64,000 nucleotides of DNA from Phytophthora hibernalis. Taxonomy: Eukaryota > Oomycota > Peronosporomycetes > Peronosporales > Peronosporaceae. The stretch's first letter is position 1. Every line of letters starts with the position of its first letter. Shown piece after piece: positions 32,146 through 43,716 of the stretch. The translations under genes and the position numbers were made by a program. The DNA lies in the NCBI GenBank assembly GCA_012656075.1, contig JAAKBF010000221.1, positions 372,001 through 436,000 of the forward strand. Reading direction: 5' to 3'. The notes beneath the pieces are model-generated. The model had not been told where the DNA came from. It saw only the letters and a program-made list of their open reading frames with translations, and did not search any database.

Positions 32146-33701
32146 GGCGCGAGTGAAAGACGGTAACCCGGTTGTTGAAGAGAAGGCAACTTGAAAAGTG
32201 ACCTGCAATGTGTTAGCGCTTGGCGTTCACACATGGTAGCGACCTCGCCTTCTGACCGTACAGCCTACCACCCAACAGGTACGCTGAAACAAGCTTGAAA
32301 ATCTCTTCTGACATCGTCATGTTGATCTTCTCCACAGCCAAGAGCATGCTAAAGTCACCACGGGCCAGTTTCCATAGTAACATCTTATTTACCTGGCCTC
32401 CCTCTCTGTTGCCACGTTGATCGGCCCTTCTCTTCAGTGTCGCGTTCCGACGATCATTCCAGCTCCAGTCAGCACTGCTAGCGTCATCGAGCGTCTGCTT
32501 CTATATTGTCTTTCTTCTGTGTCGGGTCGCCCTCTCGTTTGTCCATATGCCAGCCCTTCGCATCCGATCGATCACGACCGCCAGCTCAAACCATTTCATG
32601 CTCGCCCGGTTTTCGTCTGCTCCGTCAGCGTCATCTTCGTGGAACCCCTTTCCTTGAAAAGGCTAGCAGTGATCGTCAGTTTGCTACACACGATCCCTGC
32701 CCGTTGTTGACTTGTTGACACTACGGTTCCCTGGAAATGGGAGAACAGCAATCAGTTATTTAACTTGGAACCGTATTGAGTCCAGGACGCGCTTGGTCTA
32801 TGGCGATCACGGGCTCGCGTCGTTCACAACGTGTAGCCGATCATCCCAAACGAACTCAAGTATACGCCGCTGGGGTCCGATAAGTTCGTAAGAACGTCAG
32901 AAACCCGGACATGTTCCCGCAGCTGCTGGTTAACACAGAATAGAGCAAGCCGATTGTAAGGAAAAATTCAGTGGTCGGTTACCAATTACCACTAACACTA
33001 CGATGGTGTGTGTGACATTTCGTTCGACAGTGTGGGGGGTAGATCGCCGACCGAATGCTCGAGATCGAGCCGTACGTAAAGCGAGTGATGACTTGTGAGC
33101 TAGAATTCGGCATAAAGTACGCATCGCTTACGGACAAGATCAGTAGGGTCTCATCCATATCAACGCGAGCGCAGTTTCATCCAACATCTCAAGGTGAGTA
33201 TATCACTGCGGCCGTAGCCGCACATCTTCATTCGTTTCCCTGATGTCATGAACGAGCCAGGACGGATGTTACTGTGCCACATGCAGAATGGTGGAGGTGT
33301 AATCTCCATAAGAATGAGATGCAGTTCGGGTCGTGCTATCACGGACGTTTGGTTCACATTGGGACACGAAGCAGCCGTTTGGTACCAGGACGCTCACGCG
33401 ACCAATCATGCAGGGTTATTCGTTGTCATAATGGGTGTGATCTATTGCTCCATAGTGTACCTGTTCGAAACCATGCAGAACAGGTCTGATAAGGGCATGA
33501 TTGATTCTGGTAGGTTCCTCTCATCGACCACAGGTCCATGATTCGTGTAGTACAACCATCGTTGGGTAAATGATCCCGGATGTGGATATACATGCTACGA
33601 CTGTGAGTCCGAGTATATGAAACAATCGTGGGTATCAACACAAATGAACGTTTATTGATATCACTCAACGGCAACAAGGTAGCATAACCTATGCGGTTTT
33701 A
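32146..33701. other. Non-coding stretch with unassigned short frames
   Basis: The first 100 nt extend the upstream similarity of the Fanzor-like relics (SSTTGLPSFTRAMRRKRK parallels YGVERTPFSIRDMRRKRK). The rest, including plus frames at 32417-32710 and 33248-33541, shows no recognisable domain and no splice logic. I see no gene. Confidence 0.4.
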
Positions 33702-34120
33702 CTAGTAAAATCCATAATCACAACAACAAAAAACAATTATGTTCAAACCAATATTTGCTAGAAAAACATTATTAGTAAGACACACCCGCAAAATGCCTAC
33801 CATTTCACATAGGCACCTTCTAATCGAAGACACTGAAAGGACAAATAAACGCCACATTGTTTGCCCACGTAGCGGATGACACTGGCCGGCGTCGTTGTCG
33901 AAAATGACCCGCTCCTCTCCTTGGATCTTGAGCACAATGCCGTGACCAACCAATTGGTGGTTGTACGCTGCACATAAACCAGTGGGCGGTGACCTGGGGT
34001 TACACCAACAACCCGGTGCTCAACTATACTATTAAAATGAATATTTTGTATGATAGATTTTGTATTGATTCGGTCGGCCCAAAGAAAAACGTGCTTTAGA
34101 GGACTAGAGGTGCCTACCAT
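33702..34120 (-). pseudogene. Fragment of the Fanzor-like repeat family (relic C)
   Basis: The minus-strand frame VGHGIVLKIQGEERVIFDND closely parallels AVHAIVLKVQRNDRVIFDSD at about 29480, and further upstream VYVQRTTTN parallels LYLQRTTTN. The unit is therefore a third, partial copy of the same repeat, probably its 3' end. If the family call is right, RVIFDND would correspond to the degenerate final RuvC motif. Confidence 0.4.
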
Positions 34121-34261
34121 GAACCCCGTACGTCCTCCTCATAACTCTTTTCGGAAAGCCATCCGCCAGGAGGCAATGGTGCTACTCGGCTTGGTTGGAA
34201 ATTATCTTCGTCCTTGCTGCTGCAGACGTCGGTCGTGGTGCAAGTTCCCGGTGTGTTTATT

Positions 34262-34597
34262 CTAGACACGCCAAGGTGGAGCTGCCCGGCGTTGTGCTAC
34301 TGGAGAGTCGATCGCGGTGGTCTTGCGCGGCGTGGTGCTACTGGAGACATCGGTCGCCGTGGATCTGCCCTGCGTGATGCTGTTGGTGGCCACGTTGGCC
34401 CCGGTGGATCTACCCGGCGTAATGATGTTGCTGGAGCCGTTGGCCGTGGTGGAGCCGCCGGGCGTGATGCTGTTGGTGGAGCCGTTGGTCGTGGTGGAGC
34501 TGCCCGGCGTGGTGCTTCGTGATACTGCAGACGTATTGACGTCACCAGTATAAGTCATTTGCTTGATAAATGTGAGGAGAGAAGGCTGGTTGCTCAC
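34262..34597 (-). repeat. 45-bp tandem repeat encoding Ser/Thr-rich 15-residue units
   Basis: On the minus strand an open frame (MSNQPSLLTFIKQMTY start) runs into imperfect 15-residue units: TTPGSSTTTNGSTNS, ITPGGSTTANGSSNI, ITPGRSTGANVATNS, ITQGRSTATDVSSS. At DNA level this is a minisatellite of about 45-bp period at roughly 34290-34530. The peptide is mucin-like, as in O-glycosylated oomycete surface proteins, but no signal peptide or flanking gene is visible. It may be a remnant of such a gene or just a minisatellite with an open frame. Confidence 0.55.
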
Positions 34598-34609
34598 ATG
34601 GTTTTGATT

Positions 34610-36483
34610 TTACGCGGTCTTCCCACTGTTTTTGTTTATTTCAGCTTCACTCAACCTCAAGGTTTCTCTTTTTACACCACCTTTAAGAACTTCATGTTCT
34701 TCACCTTCACTTCCAGCACCTTTTGGTGCATCCAGATAGAATAGGTGCACTAGCGGGATGGAAAAATACTTCATTGACAACGATTTTTGATTGTTCAGGG
34801 TTAGGCCCAGCAAATGCTGTCGTTCTAAGCAAACGTAGTCTGTTGTCATTTTGTCGAGATTGTAGTCATCACCAAAGAGGTCAGTAAGGAATGTTTTCCG
34901 TATAAGATGTGGAACACCGTTACCGAAAACGGAGAATGTTTCAACGTCCGCATCCTCTGTTGACACTAAGTGCCGCATTGAAACTATTCCAGAATAGATC
35001 TCGAAAAGTAATTGCCTGTGTACTTTGCAGGCATCCGCGTGAAGCACTTTGACAGTAAAATTACCCAGCCACAAAGAAAGGTCGGTTGTTCTTGCGATGA
35101 TCCAGGAAGTCAGCTCTTACGGAATCAATTTCATTCATCTTCGCGACAATGTCTTCTGGTACGTAAAGATTTTGGGTTTTCATCTTACCGCGGTACCATG
35201 CGACAACACGATTCGTTGTATTATGTGAATGACCAGGAAGGAGAAACAGCAGAACTACCTTTTTGTAAAATAGCATCGCGTAGTACATGAACACCGCACG
35301 GGTTTTTTCTGCCCAACACAATTGTCGAGCACTTGTACTAAGGTGAGCGCGTGTTCAGGGTTATTGTGACCGGTTTGCTGGAAGCGTTTACGCTGGTTCC
35401 GATGATTCGAAAGTAGGAGGCTGCACATTGTATCCTCGTCTTTGCCCTGAGCACGCTCATCATACAGCAGGACGTGATTATTCCATTCGTCAAATCTAAA
35501 ACCATGAAATTATGCATCATATGGTTAGAGTTGAAGTTGTAGGCTGAAGGTCTTCTACTGTTGTACACAGGCAAAGGAAAACTTCCTCCAAAGTCTTTAA
35601 TCTTAATAAGCAGAAGATGTATACTTGTATGAATCACAGGTGCCACGGTTAGGGGTATTCCCGCGTGGTCTGGAATAATCTCCGGTGAGATAGCTTGTTG
35701 TGGCGCCACGGTTGACACGTATTGTTTAACAAAAGCAGACATAGTACGCCGTTGGGCAATTGTGGTATCTAAATGCAACTGTTTTTGTTTTTCTGCTATG
35801 AGCTCACGCCGATGATCCTCAGAGAGATTGGAGGCTAAAAGCAGTCTCAATTCGAACACAATCATCGCACAAATCCTGTTTTGTTCGAGATAATTTGACT
35901 CGGGGATAATTCAAGTGAACATATTGCAGGCAACACGAGAACTCCATCACTCGACGGGTTGTGTCTACCGCTTTTGTTTTGTACGCCTTCCATAATTTCT
36001 TCCACGATACACTAGGATCCAACATGTATTGGCGCGGTCTCCGATGAGAACATGGAAATCCGTCCTGGAGCTCCCATCTTTTCATGCCTGAAGAAAAACT
36101 CAATGTCGTAATTAGAAAAAGCATGACTGGGAGGTTGAGCTGCCCTGCGAGTATGATGCATCGATTCCATTCTTCGACAAGTTATTCTTCGACAAGTTCT
36201 TCAATCGGTCTAACTTAAGTCCACCAATGCCAAACATCGATCGGATTTGTGCATTCGGAACACCCTGTTCAATCAACAAGATCATGCCTTCAGCTTGTTT
36301 GTGTTCGATACCGCCCCATCGTGAATCGAGAGATTGGTATCTCACTTGAAGTTTCCTCACTTCATCTTCACCAAGTCGAGCCTTCGCACGCTCCAAAGCA
36401 CTCGGTCTCTCGCGATGGGGGCGATGCTGCCTTGGTGTTCGTCTGACTGGAACCACCAGACTCAACCGTTCGCCATTCGGCAA
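34610..36483 (-). pseudogene. DDE-type transposon gene with DNCxGQ...GHSHN signature (frame-broken)
   Basis: Minus-strand segments in order are: N-terminal MPNGERLSLVVPVRRTP with a helical DNA-binding-like part (EQGVPNAQIRSMFGIGGL); a middle part CLQYVHLNYPRVKLSRTKQD with DLCDDCVRIE; then PEIIPDHAGIPLTVAPV; HNFMVLDLTNGIITSC; LDNCVGQ near 35330; MYYAMLFYKKVVLLFLLPGH then SHNTTNRVVAWYRGK; and a C-terminal part to 34610. The DNCxGQ(N)K...GHSHN arrangement is shared by a family of large transposon-encoded proteins with an RNase H-like fold found in oomycetes and animals. Frame changes near 36120, 35850, 35330 and 35070 inactivate it. One lies at an A6 run. Confidence 0.6.
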
Positions 36484-37190
36484 GCGGATGAGGTTCGCTC
36501 ATTTAAGCGATTACTTGGAATGGCGGCAACCCTTACAGCAACCACCGAGATAAAAATAAATACAGTAACCCGCTTTGATCCTGTTGAATGGTATGGATCT
36601 TGGACGTAGCTTGAACGAAGCGGAGGGAGTGAGCACACTGGGCGAAACCGGAGCGAGGACACTTGACCACTTGAGAGGTAGGAGGAAGAGTTGAAAGTGA
36701 TTGATTTATCGGAGTTACTCTATCTAGTTCGTCCAATCATTCTACTCGTCCAATCATTGGGACCGTAATCAACTTTACCGTAATCATCGTGGGTTCGGAT
36801 TGGACCTGTCCAGGTTAACCAGTTCACGGTTAATAACCGGTATTAAACCGGTAACCCTCAATAACCGGTAACCCTCAATAGATCCGTATAATTCACCATA
36901 AATACGGTAGAGAAGATAGTCATTACTCGAGGGTACTTGAAGGTATGGCCACAATTGTCAGAGGTACGGTCGGGGTACTTAAGGGTATGGTATCGCAAGT
37001 CGAGGGTACGGCCGAGTTACCCGTCCCAGCGCAGACCTGTTTACACGGCAGCGCTCTAGTGTCAATAAGCACGATTGACTTATACATTGTAAAATAGGCC
37101 AGCAGTTTAGATCCACTAAAACAAAGGATTTTTGTAAAACGCACCAAATCGATTTTTTATCTTGTTCAAGGTTATAGGGTTTTGCTGGCT
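36484..37190. repeat. Repeat-rich non-coding DNA including interspersed repeat copy 2
   Basis: It includes a short tandem block at about 36830-36885 built on ataaccggta and accctcaata, and at 36890-37045 the second copy of the repeat seen at 30110-30215, here with extra internal ggtac-type repeats (gagggtac, gaggtacgg, gggtactt, aagggtatgg). No gene. Confidence 0.5.
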
Positions 37191-38374
37191 TGTCTTTTAA
37201 CCCTTTCGTGGTCAACCGCGGCAAAATGCCGCGGTTTCATTGTTTTGAGTTAAGTACGAGATTTTACCCATGTAAAACGCAGCAAAATGCTTCGTTTAAC
37301 GATCTAATTACGATTTCGGCGAGACACTTGGAACATAAACTACACAATCAAATCCAAATGGAAGATTTGACGTCGCCCTTTCACAGCCCTAAATCGCAGC
37401 AAAATGCTTCAATTTACATGTAAACGACTTTAGTTTGTGTACTATAGTATAGACAAGTGGGTCACGAAAGTGTTAATACCGGGTAATGTATGGAAAAGGT
37501 CCTATTGATTTATTCCGTATCCCAGGGCTCCTTCTATCCCACCCACCTGCGAGCCCTGATTACATGTCGCTGCTGTTGGGAGCAGTAGCAATAACGTCAT
37601 GGAGACCCTGAAGCGAACGAGCTCGTCATAATACAAATACATATTATGTGGTTAAATACATGCGGAAATGGTCGCGGAGAAGATACTTGTTTAGAGGCGA
37701 AAAACACTGATCAGTAGCTTTTGTAAGCACCAGCAGCCTTGCATCTTGTTCGTGTTAGTTCTTACGAGACCTATGAAGCTCTAATGAATCACCGAAACGT
37801 GATCACTAGCAGCAGCTTGCATCATATATATAATCGTAGAGCCACTTTCGTTGTGTCGTCGGTTCGTTAACCATCCTTGAAGTTGTTAAGTCGAATTTCC
37901 ATAGTAAAATGTTAAACATGCATAAACTCTTGGTTTTAGCCCGCACCCCGTAGCATTATCTTATCATTTTGCGTGATTTTACAATATTTATTGCAATAAT
38001 TGAAGTAAAACCAAGTATGTTGCTTGGTTTACCGCAGATGATATGATTAGTCAAAAATAAATCCTGTCACTATGATTCGTTAATATCCCATCAGTTGTAT
38101 TGTCCTTTGCATTTATTTTGCTCTCTATTTTAGAGCTGTAAAATCGACAAAGGTCTGTAAAATAGACATTTAAGAAGACCACGGCGTGGGCTGCTTTTAA
38201 AAACGTCATCAAATCGTACCTCATAAAAAGAATAATTCTGAAATGTAGGCTGACGGATTTTTTTACATTTTCAAGCAGCACTGAACAAAAGCAATCACTG
38301 GCGGTAAGGAGCCATGCATGCCGGTGGTTGTTTTTTGCTTACTACTAACCCAAACGTCGTGCCCCGCGCTGGAA
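37191..38374. other. AT-rich non-coding DNA
   Basis: A 3-fold short motif (gcaaaatgc in gcggcaaaatgccgcgg, cagcaaaatgcttcg, cagcaaaatgcttca) occurs at 37220-37410. Otherwise AT-rich with no coding signature on either strand. Confidence 0.5.
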
Positions 38375-39967
38375 TATGTTGCCAGAAAAGATGGGAAGAC
38401 CCCGTGGCACCAAGGAGTACTTCACCGCGGCTGACAGCCTGGATTTCGTTGTGAAGAAGCTGTAAGTGCGAGGCGGCATGCTGCCGTTTTTAACGCTATT
38501 CTGATATTTCGGTGCATTTTGATATCGCAGTGTGTAAGCTACCACCACGATCGATTGAGAACGAGGCGACATCCTGGCTACGCCAAACGTGTAAGTCATA
38601 TTTGCGTGGGGCGTGCAGCCACTACGCCAACCTTAAGGCGACATGCTGCCGGATTTTGTTTCGCAAACCTTGGGTTACTATCTGATTATATTTGTTTTAG
38701 TGGCAGGAATATTCAATCAAATATCAACATCAACAGGAAGCTGTACGCGTGCGCACGCTTAGCTTCGTGAACTTTGCGCTTCGCCGAGTCCCTACTGCTT
38801 CGTGAATTGCTGCGTGGTATTGAAAGTAGCGTTGATTAGTTACTTTGACTACTAATACATTTTGTACATAAGTTTGAACACTGTGCTTGTTTGTTATCTT
38901 TTCATTTTGACTAGGCCATGGCTGCTACACGAGTTTCAGCGAGTATTTTCATACTGGGTGACGCAAATCTCCACGATGTAATGACTGCGCAAAAGGATTC
39001 AGAGAGAAACAGCCTAGAGGAGGCAAGCACAAGCCATTTTCGTTCACATTAGAAGATGGATTCGAAGTGTTACGCGCAAAGATAGTGGGCGTTTTGAAAA
39101 AGCCCCTTTCAAGGATTTTCTTCTCCAAGACGAAAACATTTATTTTAGAGGAACCAAGGGAGCGACGCAGAGTCAATTTCTGGCCATGACAACTGAGAAT
39201 TTTGGACCTCTGCTCGTGAAGCGAGCAAAGCGAGTGTCAAGTGATGAGCGCGATTCCTGGAACGGTGACGTTCTCGGAAATCTTCGTTTCGAGTTTTGTT
39301 TACTGCAAAGAGCGAGCAAAGGCAGTCCCCACGCTTCACCGTGCTACGGCAGCTCGAATTAGAGCAGCTACTACTGCAGTGGAGCGCTATCAGGAGGAGA
39401 GCAGCTCTACATTTGGTGCTATAACGTTCAACCATGTTGTCACCTCGCACGCAAGGCAACCTGATAACGCCGAATTCGTCCTCCCCAATGATAACACGAC
39501 TCAACAATAGACGAAGCAGCTGCTCAATTAAATGCGGGGGGCAAGTGCAACAACCACAGACAGCAGAGATTCGACTCGCAGTTAATGGAACCTGGAATAG
39601 TTTTAGAGTGGATGTTGCGAGTTTGCGAGCAGCGCTTGGCCTGCCGGCCCACGACATTTTTACGCAATGGTTATTTCATGGGTTTGTGCCAGTCGAAGCT
39701 CCAGCTCTAGATCTACCTGATAGCGATCATATGGAACAAGGGGGACGGATGCACAGCAAGAAGAGGAGTAATGTCCAGAAAAGAACGAGAGACATTGTGT
39801 TGACCGGACATTTGGATTTAGCGATACAGCAAAGCCATAACTGCAACGCAAAAATAAAGGAGATATCTTTCAGTAGAAAATATTATTTGCCTAAATCTTC
39901 AAACGGAACATCACGTAGTGTGTTGAAATCGTATCCACAATGCCCATACACCCCAAAAGACTTGTAG
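38375..39967 (+). pseudogene. Eroded member of an unknown repeated gene family
   Basis: Several plus-strand pieces read in protein-like fashion but in different frames: MGRPRGTKEYFTAADSLDFV at 38390; PFSFTLEDGFEVLRAKIVGV and FLLQDENIYFRGTKGATQ at 39030-39160; FGPLLVKRAKRVSSDERDSW; VPTLHRATAARIRAATTAVE and TFNHVVTSHARQPDN; and a last one, VASLRAALGLPAHDIFTQWL then HGFVPVEAP and PDSDHMEQ, ending at 39967. I have the impression of a repetitive oomycete family but cannot name it. It overlaps the 3' end of the transposase on the opposite strand. Frame breaks make it non-functional. Confidence 0.4.
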
Positions 39968-40953
39968 TATTCTGTTTTGTACATGCTTTCATCGCCACAT
40001 CTAAAACTGCATCAGGATACAGCGGGAAAACCAGATTTGCATGTCGTTGTATCCATTTCTTCAGCGAGCCAAAACAAAGCTCATTGGATTGAGTTCTGGA
40101 CAGTACGGGGAGAAATAGAAGTCGGGCTCCTATTTGATGCACCACTGTTTCCAATTCCGCGTAGAGATGAATCTTGGCGTTGTCGAGGATAACGATGGAA
40201 TTAGGAAGCGGCCACGGGTTGAGTAGCGGAACCATTTGTTGAATGAACGCATGATGAAATGACGACCTCGTAAACATTCCTTCAGTCGTTTTCCAAGCGA
40301 CAAATCCTCTGTGGTCTACCGCCGCAAAAATCGACCGACGCTTGCCTCGCGAAAATGGTAGCTTTACAACACATTTTGTGTTGCGAGTGGACCAACCATA
40401 ACGACGGTAAGCATGACGACCGTCTTTTGAGATTTCGCCGATGAAGAGTAGCAGCTCAGGGTACGAGTAGATGGCTGCTAACTTAGCCTTGTAGTTGGAT
40501 ACCTACATAAACGGGAACACTACGAGTTAAATAACAACCCTATTAAAAACAAATGTTTCTAAACAAACCTCAAGAGGGACGCTCTCTCTGGCCGACCGAG
40601 TAATGACTTTGCGGGTTAGACCCAGGTCAAAATGTAATACACGGCAAATGTAGACAGCGACACGTTCTTGACGTCAGGATAATTATCGCGTAAGAAATCT
40701 TGTAGCTCATCCAAATAAAACATTGGATGTTCCTTGACATAGCGGTGCACTGCTTCCAAGACCTCCCGTGGCCACCGGGCTGTTCGTTTGGGCTCTTTCT
40801 CCTCTTCGACGTCTCCTTCTCCAGAAATAAGCTATACCAGCGATGGATTGTCCGCGGTTTCAGGCCAAATATGTCAATTATAAAGCCTACATGAATCCCA
40901 TACACATGCATGAGAGACACAGCACACCACCGAAAGTCAACAGCGTACGTCAT
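39891..40953 (-). pseudogene. IS630/Tc1-mariner-like DDE transposase (frame-broken)
   Basis: From 40953 (minus) there is a helix-turn-helix N-terminus (FRWCAVSLMHVYGIHVGFII; FGLKPRTIHRWY), then a linker and the DDE_3-type catalytic half at 40277-39891: VILDNAKIHLYAELETVVHQ with the second catalytic Asp in LDNAKIH, GARLLFLPVLSRTQSNELCF with the final acidic residue in NELCFG, and GSLKKWIQRHANLVFPLYPD. The first Asp probably lies in FAAVDHRGF (about 40320). It would cut and paste its own element. Frames shift around 40550-40600 and near 40800. Terminal inverted repeats were not found by eye. Confidence 0.7.
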
Positions 40954-42962
40954 GTTGCTGGTAGTTTTGACTGAGAATTGCGTCTTTGCGGTCTATGCCA
41001 AAACGCTGCTGGGAGAGATGACAGCTCAAAAATGCCCAGTTGATTGTGCATTTCTGACTTTCGTTGCTCTAATTCAGCCTTTTGTCGCTTAAAGTGATGT
41101 TTTCTCGGTGATGTGAAGTACTGAAAACAGAGTTTTGCGTTGGCGGTATAGAAGGGTGCATTTCTTTTTATTTTAAAATGTCCTAATTTCAAATGGATTT
41201 TAAATGCGTTCTCTTTTGAGCACCTGAATTCTGGCATTCCTAATCAGACGCAATTATCAGACTTTAAACATCAGTATCAGAATTATCTGATGAATTTCAT
41301 GGTAAATCAAGAATACACCCGAGCTCTGTGGAAAACTCAAAGTCACAAGTGCAACCAATACTGTTTTTTTCTTGTTGTTAGAAGTGTGTGGTCAAATCTG
41401 CACCACGGCCCAAATATAATATGACTACAGTTCTTACATCAGATTCTCTTGACGCTAGATTTAGAATCGTCGTATTTACCATCAAAGGGTAGTGTGACGG
41501 GCTCGCGACCCTCTCCTAGTTTCAAACTGGAAATAAGAGTCGGTTTGGTCAGCGAACTAAAAAAACTAAAAAGAACGTCATGAACGTTCGGAATTATTCG
41601 AAATCAATTTTTTTAAAAAAGCACCCTTCCATCGTTGGTGGCCATTTTATAAAATCGAGTTTTAAATAAAAAGCAGAGTTATAAAATCGAGATATAAGGA
41701 TCGGTTTTGCCAAAATGAATGCAAAGCACAATATATAATATTGTATAAAAATCAAGTCATTTTATTTTAAAAGGAAGCATTTAGCATCCATTTAGGGCTT
41801 CGAAGGGTCGACATCAAATCTTCCAGTTGGATTTGAATGTGTAGTTTATGCTCTAACTGTCCCGTTGAAATCGTACTTAAACCGTTAAAGGAGGCATTTT
41901 GTTTCCTTCTACCAAGAAAGGCATATTGCAGGGTTTTAGGGTACTAACCGCAATAGGGTTATGGAGCACCGTGTCCACTTTAATAATGGCCTGGGTCCAA
42001 AATGCGGTGCTTATCCGGATATATGATTCGATGATATCAGTTCTGGTCAATGAAAATCGACGGGGATTCGACGTCAAAAACTCGAAAAGAAGGCGATGTG
42101 TGGGACACACAGGTGACGGCCAGACCACAGCCTTTTTGAATGCCTTATTGGCTGAAATTCATGCCGGCTTCTGTGATAATCGCACTGAGGATGAACATTG
42201 TGTACCACATCAGATCGCACTTTACTATGCCAGCACCACAAATTTACGGCTTTAAATTACAATTACAATCTCATCAGCGTTGCCTTCATAAACCTCATTG
42301 AGAATTCAGATGTATTTAAAATATAAGAGCAGGTGGGTGGCATTCGAATTTCGGGTTGGGTGGGTTTAAAACGCTTTTTTCAAAGGGATGATGTCACGAT
42401 TTATGCTTGAACTTTGTAATGTAAGAAACAATTTGTAGTGTAAGTTGTAATGTAAGAGCATCTCCACCGGTTGGACTTATTCGAAGTATTAACCCTTTAA
42501 CTACCGGACCACCTCGAAGGGGTCTATCGAGACCTCTACCAGAGCGAATCAAACCGCAGGAATTGGATTTTAAACCAATATCCAGGCTGAGAGCAGTGGT
42601 TTTACACCTTTCAAAAGAGACCCTCCTCAAATCTGCTTTCTCTACGCGTTATTAACAGATTTGACTGCATGGAAGGCATAGGACACTTGTGCGGCTTGTG
42701 CGTAGCCACTGTATGTGACTGGGAGCGCTACGACAGCGAGCATCGGGAAGCAGGGGGTCAGATTTAGAGCAGGATATCGCGACGGCGACAACACAGTCGT
42801 GCCGTTCGTTTTGCTCTAAGCCGAATTCATCTCTACTTGAAAGAAAGCAGTATAAAAGGGGATGTACCCGCCTGCATGAGCCGCAAGTTCGACAAACTTT
42901 GGCCAGACAACGCAAAGGTATGTGTTGTTGGCAATGTCAGCGCTTCAACATACGTGATTGAT
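40954..42962. other. AT-rich non-coding DNA
   Basis: A minus-strand frame (40950-41237) with a Lys/Arg-rich sequence could be a leader of the transposase gene but has no match I recognise. Plus-strand frames at 41899-42255 and 42837-43019 lack domain or splice support. Long A/T runs occur at 41540-41780. Confidence 0.45.
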
Positions 42963-43716
42963 TTACTTGCTCGCTTGCGTGTGAATGCAACAGGCTCGTC
43001 CGTTGTTGCGCGGCACTAAACTGTAGCGCAACGTGGCCGTGCCAAAAAGAGAAAACAGTCCATACTCAGCGTTATATTGGTAGGCCTTGACAACATTTTC
43101 CCCAGTGAAAACGTGGAGGTATCTCTGCATGTTCAATGACTCCATGTAATCTTTAGCGAGAGTGTTCGGAACGTCGCCACTGCAAACAGCGATACTACCG
43201 ACGCCTGAACCTGTAAACTTGGTGCTGTCCTGCTCCTGCCCGATGTCGGTGTCGATGCGCGTATCGCCTAACAACGAGATGTCATTGTCGTTGCTGAGCA
43301 ACCCGAGCAGACTGTGATCGTTGGACACGAAATGAATGCTGATGTAGTCATTGAGCAACGCTAGCATGCTGTTCTGGGCGCCAAGTACGGCTTGCAGGCT
43401 GCCATATTGGACGGGCAGCGATGACAGGCTATAATAGTCGACGGTTAATGCTGTCAAGCCGGTGACAATACCGCTGATATAATGTCTCACGCTGGTTGCT
43501 GGCTGCTCAACGCAGACCCAGGTCTGGGCAGTAGCTATGCTGGACTGCCTGTCGGCGCTGATGACCTGTTGACGGCCATCAACGGGTGGCGTGTCAGCAA
43601 TACTGAGCCGACCCACATCGTCAATCTTCTCCTCCTCAGTTACTAGACGATCCCAATTGTATACTAGGGACTCCGCCGACGTATCCTCAAAGCTGTAGTC
43701 CTGCCGTAGGTCAAGT
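42963..43716 (-). CDS. Hypothetical protein fragment
   Basis: This is an open minus-strand frame of about 250 codons without an in-frame ATG near its 5' end, entering after a possible acceptor (ctgcag or gacag near 43717). It reads ALDLRQDYSFEDTSAESLVY, RLVTEEEKIDDVGRL, then DYYSLSSLPVQYGSLQAVLG and NMQRYLHVFTGENVVKAYQY. It is not repetitive and has ordinary amino-acid composition, which is unusual in this AT-rich surrounding. No domain is recognised. No convincing upstream exon was found, so it may be a truncated gene copy. Confidence 0.4.

Noticed and set aside
41899..42255. Plus-strand frame of 118 codons in AT-rich DNA
   Set aside because: No domain, no promoter or splice evidence, and an equally long frame lies opposite.
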